Positions 5,940 through 9,548 of a stretch of 9,548 bases of DNA are shown in pieces (within the stretch, counting starts at the first letter, position 1; every line of letters starts with the position of its first letter). Location: NCBI GenBank assembly GCA_947470885.1, contig CANIXE010000059.1, forward strand, positions 1-9,548, given 5' to 3'. Position numbers and translations under genes: made by a program. A model generated the notes under the pieces. That model worked only from the letters and a program-made list of their open reading frames with translations. It did not search any database and was not told where the DNA came from. This DNA is from Planctomycetota bacterium. GTDB lineage: Bacteria > Planctomycetota > UBA11346.

Positions 5940-6925
5940 AGTTTCCGGCGGTGGACGACCTTGTCGTCCGCCACCAGTTCCAGGGTCCAAAGGATAGACA
6001 CCAGGGCTCCTTTGTGGCGAGGAGGCAGGCTGGGGAGGACGAAGGCCGCGGCCAGGGCGTCGGCGGCTTCGCCGGGGAATGTCTGTTTGAGGCCGATGCC
6101 AGTCTCGGTGTCGCCCTTGCCCGTGGCCTCCCATGTCAGAAGCAGGCCCAGGGTCCTGGGGGTGGTGGGTAGCTGCCAGCGGACCCGGGCGGCGTAGGCG
6201 TCGCCGGCGACGGTGGGAACCGCATCCAAGGTGATGCCCAGATTCGGCTCGCCCAAGGCGGGTCCGGCAATGACGATCTGTCCTGCCTGGGGAGCGGCGG
6301 GAACAACCTCCACGGGGAAGGTGTCGTTCACATCCGGCAGGGCGGATACCGCGCCTTTGACGGTGATTTTCCAGCGCAGGCGATTCTTCTTCCCCCGCCA
6401 GGTGGGCAGGGCGGTGGCGGGAATTAGGATCTGGGCACTGCCGGTGACGGCGGGCTGGCTGCCGGACCACAGGGGAATGGTGGTGATATCCCGTTGGTCT
6501 GTCGAGGTGTTCGTGCCCTTGGTATATTCACTTTCCTCGTAACCGACGAGGACGATGTGCAGGTTCGCCAGGCGGCTGACGTTGCCCAGGATGTTCCAGG
6601 TCAGGGTGGTGCTGCCGCCCGCGATCAGGCGGGGGTTGGAAAGCACCAGCATTGGCCGGGGGGTGTAGGCCGCCTTGAGCAGCAGGTACCCCGCCAGAGC
6701 GGCCACAACCAGACCGATCAGACCGAACAGCAGTAAGGGAATGAGCTGGAACAGGCCATCCGCCAGGTCCCCAGGGCGGTGAAAGAACACGGCCCAGACG
6801 AAGCCATTCCAGATGACGGCGAATCCCGTCATGATGAGCGCATTTAACCAACGCCCGGCATCCGGGCTCAAGACCCAGCCGCCACCCAGGGCTTCTTTCA
6901 GGGGGGATTCGCCGGTGCTGGACAT
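5936..6925 (-). CDS. Two-TM membrane protein with beta-rich, DUF3592-like domain
   Basis: Predicted membrane protein of 329 aa. Residues 27-48 and about 59-85 are strong hydrophobic segments, the first with the aromatic IWNGFVWAVFF. The rest lacks membrane segments and looks beta-rich: PRPMLVLSNPRLIAGG is followed by strand-like stretches and LRWKITVKGAVSALPDVNDTFPVEVV, a pattern I associate with the extra domain of DUF3592-like proteins (an arrestin-like sandwich). A second beta-rich stretch covers residues about 215-325 (VRWQLP, LLLTWEA, LWTLELVADD). With both termini on the same side of a two-helix hairpin, the large domain could face the cytoplasm, but the topology is not settled. ATG 6925 starts 4 bases after the phosphatase gene, and the stop overlaps the ATPase start, so the three genes are probably one operon. 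No enzyme motif is visible; a scaffold or binding role is a guess. Confidence 0.8.
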   Translation of the reverse strand: MSSTGESPLKEALGGGWVLSPDAGRWLNALIMTGFAVIWNGFVWAVFFHRPGDLADGLFQLIPLLLFGLIGLVVAALAGYLLLKAAYTPRPMLVLSNPRLIAGGSTTLTWNILGNVSRLANLHIVLVGYEESEYTKGTNTSTDQRDITTIPLWSGSQPAVTGSAQILIPATALPTWRGKKNRLRWKITVKGAVSALPDVNDTFPVEVVPAAPQAGQIVIAGPALGEPNLGITLDAVPTVAGDAYAARVRWQLPTTPRTLGLLLTWEATGKGDTETGIGLKQTFPGEAADALAAAFVLPSLPPRHKGALVSILWTLELVADDKVVHRRKL

Positions 6926-6929
6926 GGGA

Positions 6930-8108
6930 TCAGGCTCGGCTGATGAGGAGCAGGGTCTGGTCGTCCGCGGGTGGGCCGTTGGTCCAGTCCCGAACCGCAG
7001 CCAGGGCCTGGTCGAGGGCCAGTTCCAGGTCGGGCTGGTGGCGGATGACGTCGGCCAGGCGGTCCACGGTGAAGTCTTCTTTGGCGAGATTCGAGGCTTC
7101 GATCAGGCCATCGCTGGTGAATAGCAGGCGATCACCGGGGAACAGGCGGTCCCGCCAGGTGGTGATGATCAGGGATTTTGTGGGCAGAATCCCCAGGGGA
7201 TGGGATTCGATGTCGTGGCGGTCGATGCGACCGTCCGCCCGGAGGATCAGGGGGGACGGATGGGCGCAGCTCACCAGGTCCAGGCTGCCGTCCCGGAGAT
7301 CGAGGATGGCATAGGCCAGGGTCACGAACCGACTGCTGTTGGGGCGGACGAACAAGTCATTGAGTCTGCGCGCGACCTCCGCCGGAGGGATCATCTGGGG
7401 TCCGTCCGGCCGGTATTCCAGGAGGGCCGAACCGACCCCCGCCTGGACCGACAGGTGGCGGTGGACCTGGACCGCCATCATCGCCGAGCTGACCCCATGG
7501 CCGCTGACATCAAAGACATGGAGCCCGAGATGATGCTCGTCCAGACGCTCAACCCCCAGCAGATCCCCGGCAAGTTCTTGGCAGGGGCGGTAGCGCCAGG
7601 CGATGTTCCAGGGCGCCGGCAGGTGCAGATCGTGGGGCAGCAGAGCCCGTTGGGCCTGTTCCGCTGCATGGAGGTCTCCGGCCATCCGGGCATTGGCGTA
7701 TTTCAGTTCGGCCCGCTCGGCGGCGAGGGCCTGCTGGAGTTGGACGATACGCCGGGCGACTTTCAGGCGGCGGAGGAGCTCGTGGCGGCGGACCGGGGTG
7801 GGCAGGAGATCATCGACGCCGGCCGCGCTGCTCTCATCCAGGTCGTCCTGGTCCTGGCGGGCGGTCAGGAGGATGATCCAGGTGTAGGCGGATTCGCCGT
7901 CGTGCTTGCGGATCAGGTGGGACAGGGCCAGACCGTCCACCCGGGGCAGCTGCCAGTCGGTGATCAGCAGATCGCAACGGTGGGATCGGTGCTGGTCCAG
8001 GGCCTGTTGACCGTCCAGGGCGATCACTGCTTGGTGGCCAGCTTCCTCCACCAGGGAACGGAGGATGTTCCGGAATCCAGGATCAACTTCGGCAATCAGG
8101 ATCCGCAT
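6930..8108 (-). CDS. Response regulator with PP2C-type serine/threonine phosphatase output (RsbU/SpoIIE-like)
   Basis: Soluble signalling protein of 392 aa. Residues 1-120 form a receiver domain with phospho-acceptor Asp51 in LLITDWQLP and Thr82 in LLTA. A helical linker (about 118-155, likely coiled coil) leads to a PP2C/SpoIIE phosphatase domain: ELAGDLLG (Asp182), FDVSGHG (Asp200), TSDGLIEA (Asp333) and DDQT (Asp382/383) supply the metal-binding acids. Enzymes of this layout usually dephosphorylate anti-anti-sigma proteins in partner-switching pathways. Two receiver features are odd: the N-terminal acidic pair reads Glu7-Val8 rather than two acids, and the conserved Lys before Pro is Thr104 (LLPTPVRRHEL). 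The receiver may therefore respond to something other than ordinary phosphorylation. No histidine kinase, anti-sigma factor or STAS-domain partner is in the window. It follows the protease gene by 64 bases; no clear promoter or ribosome-binding site is seen before ATG 8108. Confidence 0.93.
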   Translation of the reverse strand: MRILIAEVDPGFRNILRSLVEEAGHQAVIALDGQQALDQHRSHRCDLLITDWQLPRVDGLALSHLIRKHDGESAYTWIILLTARQDQDDLDESSAAGVDDLLPTPVRRHELLRRLKVARRIVQLQQALAAERAELKYANARMAGDLHAAEQAQRALLPHDLHLPAPWNIAWRYRPCQELAGDLLGVERLDEHHLGLHVFDVSGHGVSSAMMAVQVHRHLSVQAGVGSALLEYRPDGPQMIPPAEVARRLNDLFVRPNSSRFVTLAYAILDLRDGSLDLVSCAHPSPLILRADGRIDRHDIESHPLGILPTKSLIITTWRDRLFPGDRLLFTSDGLIEASNLAKEDFTVDRLADVIRHQPDLELALDQALAAVRDWTNGPPADDQTLLLISRA

Positions 8109-8172
8109 GGGCGGGGATGCTAACGAACCATCCAGTCCTGACCATTGTCCAAACGTATTTCCCCAGGCGCGT

Positions 8173-9312
8173 TCAGGGTCGGATGGCGCAGATCAGGATC
8201 CGGTTGCCCGGTTGCCCGTCGGCCGTGCGCCAGGTCAGGGCCACAGGGTCGCCTGGTTCTTTGCCCTCCACCAGGCGGAGGACATCCAGTCGGGTGGTCA
8301 CCGGAGCGCCTTCAACGGTCAACACCTGGGCACCTTCCGGCAGGTCCACCATCGCCGCCGGGGAGCCGTCTTCCACTCCAGAGAACTCGATCCGCCCTGT
8401 TTTTTCAATGAAATCCACCCCCAGCCAGGGGAGGCCGGGAATCCGCCGGCGGAGTACCGGGACCTGGACCGTGCGGGTCGCGGTTTCCACCGGGACGGTC
8501 AGTTCCGGGCGCCATGGACCGGAGCTGAACAACTGCCAGGCCCCGGCAGCGCTGGTGGCCGGGCGACCGGCGACCCGGCGGATCTGTTCCCCCACCGTCA
8601 GGCCTCCGGCGGCCTCGGTCACCTCGACGCCGTTCTCACCGTCCTTCAGGGTGAGTCCGGCTGGCGGTGCGGCTCGGTGGACAAAGCCGGTGCGGCTGTC
8701 CCGAAGGGCAGGGAGCAGGCGGCGGAGCTGTTCGCTGCTGATGGTGATGCCGATGCCGCTGTTGATCCGGAAGCCGGTCCGCGAACGGATCGCCCCGTTG
8801 ATCCCCAGGAGACCGCCGGTGGCGTTGTATAACGGGCCACCGGAATTGCCGGGATTCACCGGGGCATCGTGGATCAGCGCCCCGGCATAATCGCCTCGGA
8901 CCACTAGGCCGCTGGAGAGCACCCCGGTACTGACTGAAGCCCGGTCGTCCAGATCCCCCAGGCCGAAGGGATTGCCGACGACCCACACCGGGGCGCCGGG
9001 ACCCGGGGGGTCGACGGGTTGCCGGGCTTTCAACGGCGGATGCTCGCCAACGATTTGGAGGAGGGCGATGTCCCCCACGGGATCGCTGGCCACCAGTCGG
9101 GCAGGCAGGGGTGTGCCATCCGCGAGGCGAATCTCCAGGTTTGGCCGATGGGGGGCGCAGACCGAGGCGATCACATGGTGGCAGGTCAGGATCAGGCCGT
9201 CGCGGTCGATGATCACGCCGCTGCCACCGCCGACAAAAACATAGCCGTCGGTGGGTTCGATGGCGAACACCGGAACCAGCAGCCACAGGAGCACGATCAG
9301 GCAGTGATTCAC
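8173..9312 (-). CDS. Exported trypsin-like serine protease, HtrA/Deg-like, with two PDZ-like domains
   Basis: Secreted or periplasmic protease of 379 aa. Residues 1-17 form a signal peptide (hydrophobic LIVLLWLLVPV, likely cut after VFA). The catalytic triad is readable: His46 in LTCHHVIAS, Asp81 in DPVGDIALLQI and Ser157 in NPGNSGGP, with VVGNPFGLG (111-119) and the C-terminal strand GIGITI also as in HtrA. Two PDZ-like regions follow: about 220-288 (divergent, with GEQIRRVAG) and about 295-379 (WLGVDF, then GSPAAMVDL and GAQVLTVEGAPV). HtrA/Deg enzymes degrade or refold damaged envelope proteins. The GTG start is set by the 4-base overlap (GTGA) with the upstream gene and by the signal peptide; it implies translational coupling to a second PDZ protein. 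It could be a specific regulatory protease, like DegS, rather than general quality control. Confidence 0.93.
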   Translation of the reverse strand: MNHCLIVLLWLLVPVFAIEPTDGYVFVGGGSGVIIDRDGLILTCHHVIASVCAPHRPNLEIRLADGTPLPARLVASDPVGDIALLQIVGEHPPLKARQPVDPPGPGAPVWVVGNPFGLGDLDDRASVSTGVLSSGLVVRGDYAGALIHDAPVNPGNSGGPLYNATGGLLGINGAIRSRTGFRINSGIGITISSEQLRRLLPALRDSRTGFVHRAAPPAGLTLKDGENGVEVTEAAGGLTVGEQIRRVAGRPATSAAGAWQLFSSGPWRPELTVPVETATRTVQVPVLRRRIPGLPWLGVDFIEKTGRIEFSGVEDGSPAAMVDLPEGAQVLTVEGAPVTTRLDVLRLVEGKEPGDPVALTWRTADGQPGNRILICAIRP

Positions 9313-9548
9313 GGCCCACCCCCGAAGATCCGCAGCTCCACCGTGACCACCAGGCGGCGGACGCCCCGTTCGATGGTCAAGGGCACCCGGTCCCCGGCCC
9401 GATGTTTCAACAGGTGCCGAGCCACCGCGGGATGGCTGGACACGGTGTGGCCGTCCACCGCCATCAGCAGGTCCCCGGGCTTGATCCCGGCGGCCTCGGC
9501 GCCGGTACCGGGCACCACCGCCCGGATCAGCAGTTGGCCGTTCCGGTC
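9309..9548 (-). CDS. PDZ-domain C-terminus of a partial protein, probably a second HtrA-like protease
   Basis: The last 79 codons of a gene that enters from beyond the window edge; the frame is open to base 9548, so the true start is outside. The sequence is a typical PDZ domain: GQLLIRAVVPGTGAEAAGIK-PGDLLMAVDGHTV, then a helix with HPAVARHLLKH and strands DRVPLTIERG and RLVVTVEL. This arrangement (domain at the very C-terminus, preceding an HtrA gene) suggests a paralogous HtrA-type protease, but the catalytic part is not visible, so a different PDZ protein is possible. The stop overlaps the next gene's GTG start (9309-9312). The GTG codon at 9518 lies mid-domain and is not a start. Confidence 0.85.
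   Translation of the reverse strand, partial: DRNGQLLIRAVVPGTGAEAAGIKPGDLLMAVDGHTVSSHPAVARHLLKHRAGDRVPLTIERGVRRLVVTVELRIFGGGP

Noticed and set aside
5940..6470. Extension of the minus-strand ATPase frame to 6470, giving a 353-aa protein
   Set aside because: The added part lies wholly inside the neighbouring membrane-protein gene in another frame and reads as Arg/Pro-rich low-complexity sequence; the GTG at 5939 gives a coupled start right before the ATPase motifs.
7200..8123. Long plus-strand frame (307 codons) opposite the response regulator/phosphatase gene
   Set aside because: The minus strand has an unmistakable receiver plus PP2C domain here; the plus-strand translation has no recognisable domain or ribosome-binding site.

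Overview
The window looks like a chromosomal piece of a bacterium from the Planctomycetota-Verrucomicrobiota-Lentisphaerota group. The clues are a stand-alone pseudopilin with an H-X9-D C-terminal motif, a BlaI/MecI repressor paired with an M56 membrane peptidase that carries a large non-penicillin-binding tail, and a small P-loop ATPase whose 'ENPFRPERTDAL' start resembles a family I associate with these phyla. This placement is an inference from gene content; there is no rRNA or other phylogenetic marker. Most of the window is GC-rich, but about the first 870 bases are visibly richer in A+T.

Layout, left to right. (1) 1-874, plus strand: an AT-rich upstream region and a pseudopilin (prepilin leader, Glu5, long hydrophobic helix). 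(2) 875-1306: a poorly coding stretch. It opens with a strong ribosome-binding site and a 63-codon reading frame, and the same frame runs on to 1292 broken only by two TGA codons, so it may be a small gene plus spacer, a decayed gene or a dispersed repeat. (3) 1307-4218, plus strand: a regulatory palindrome with two matching 16-bp operator-like sites, then a BlaI-type repressor overlapping (ATGA) an 805-aa M56 (BlaR1-like) metallopeptidase. The peptidase keeps its zinc site, but its extracytoplasmic part has a faintly secretin-like region and two tandem copies of a roughly 85-residue STN-like domain. (4) 4219-4587: a spacer with short inverted and tandem repeats. (5) 4588-5415, plus strand: panB (pantothenate/CoA biosynthesis).

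(6) 5409-9548, minus strand, converging on panB with a 7-base overlap: a tightly packed five-gene run. In transcription order it holds the PDZ end of a protein entering from beyond the window edge (probably an HtrA-type protease), a complete exported HtrA-like serine protease with two PDZ-like domains (GTGA overlap), a 64-base gap, a response-regulator/PP2C phosphatase fusion (RsbU/SpoIIE type), a two-TM protein with a beta-rich domain (4-base gap), and a P-loop ATPase (GTGA overlap).

Two regions deserve attention as signalling systems. One is the repressor-peptidase pair, which probably senses something other than beta-lactams through its tail and may repress itself through the double operator. 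The other is the minus-strand cluster, which combines envelope proteolysis, a partner-switching-type phosphatase with a degenerate receiver, a membrane beta-protein and an ATPase, and could be an envelope-stress circuit. I see no rRNA, tRNA, CRISPR array, transposase or phage gene.
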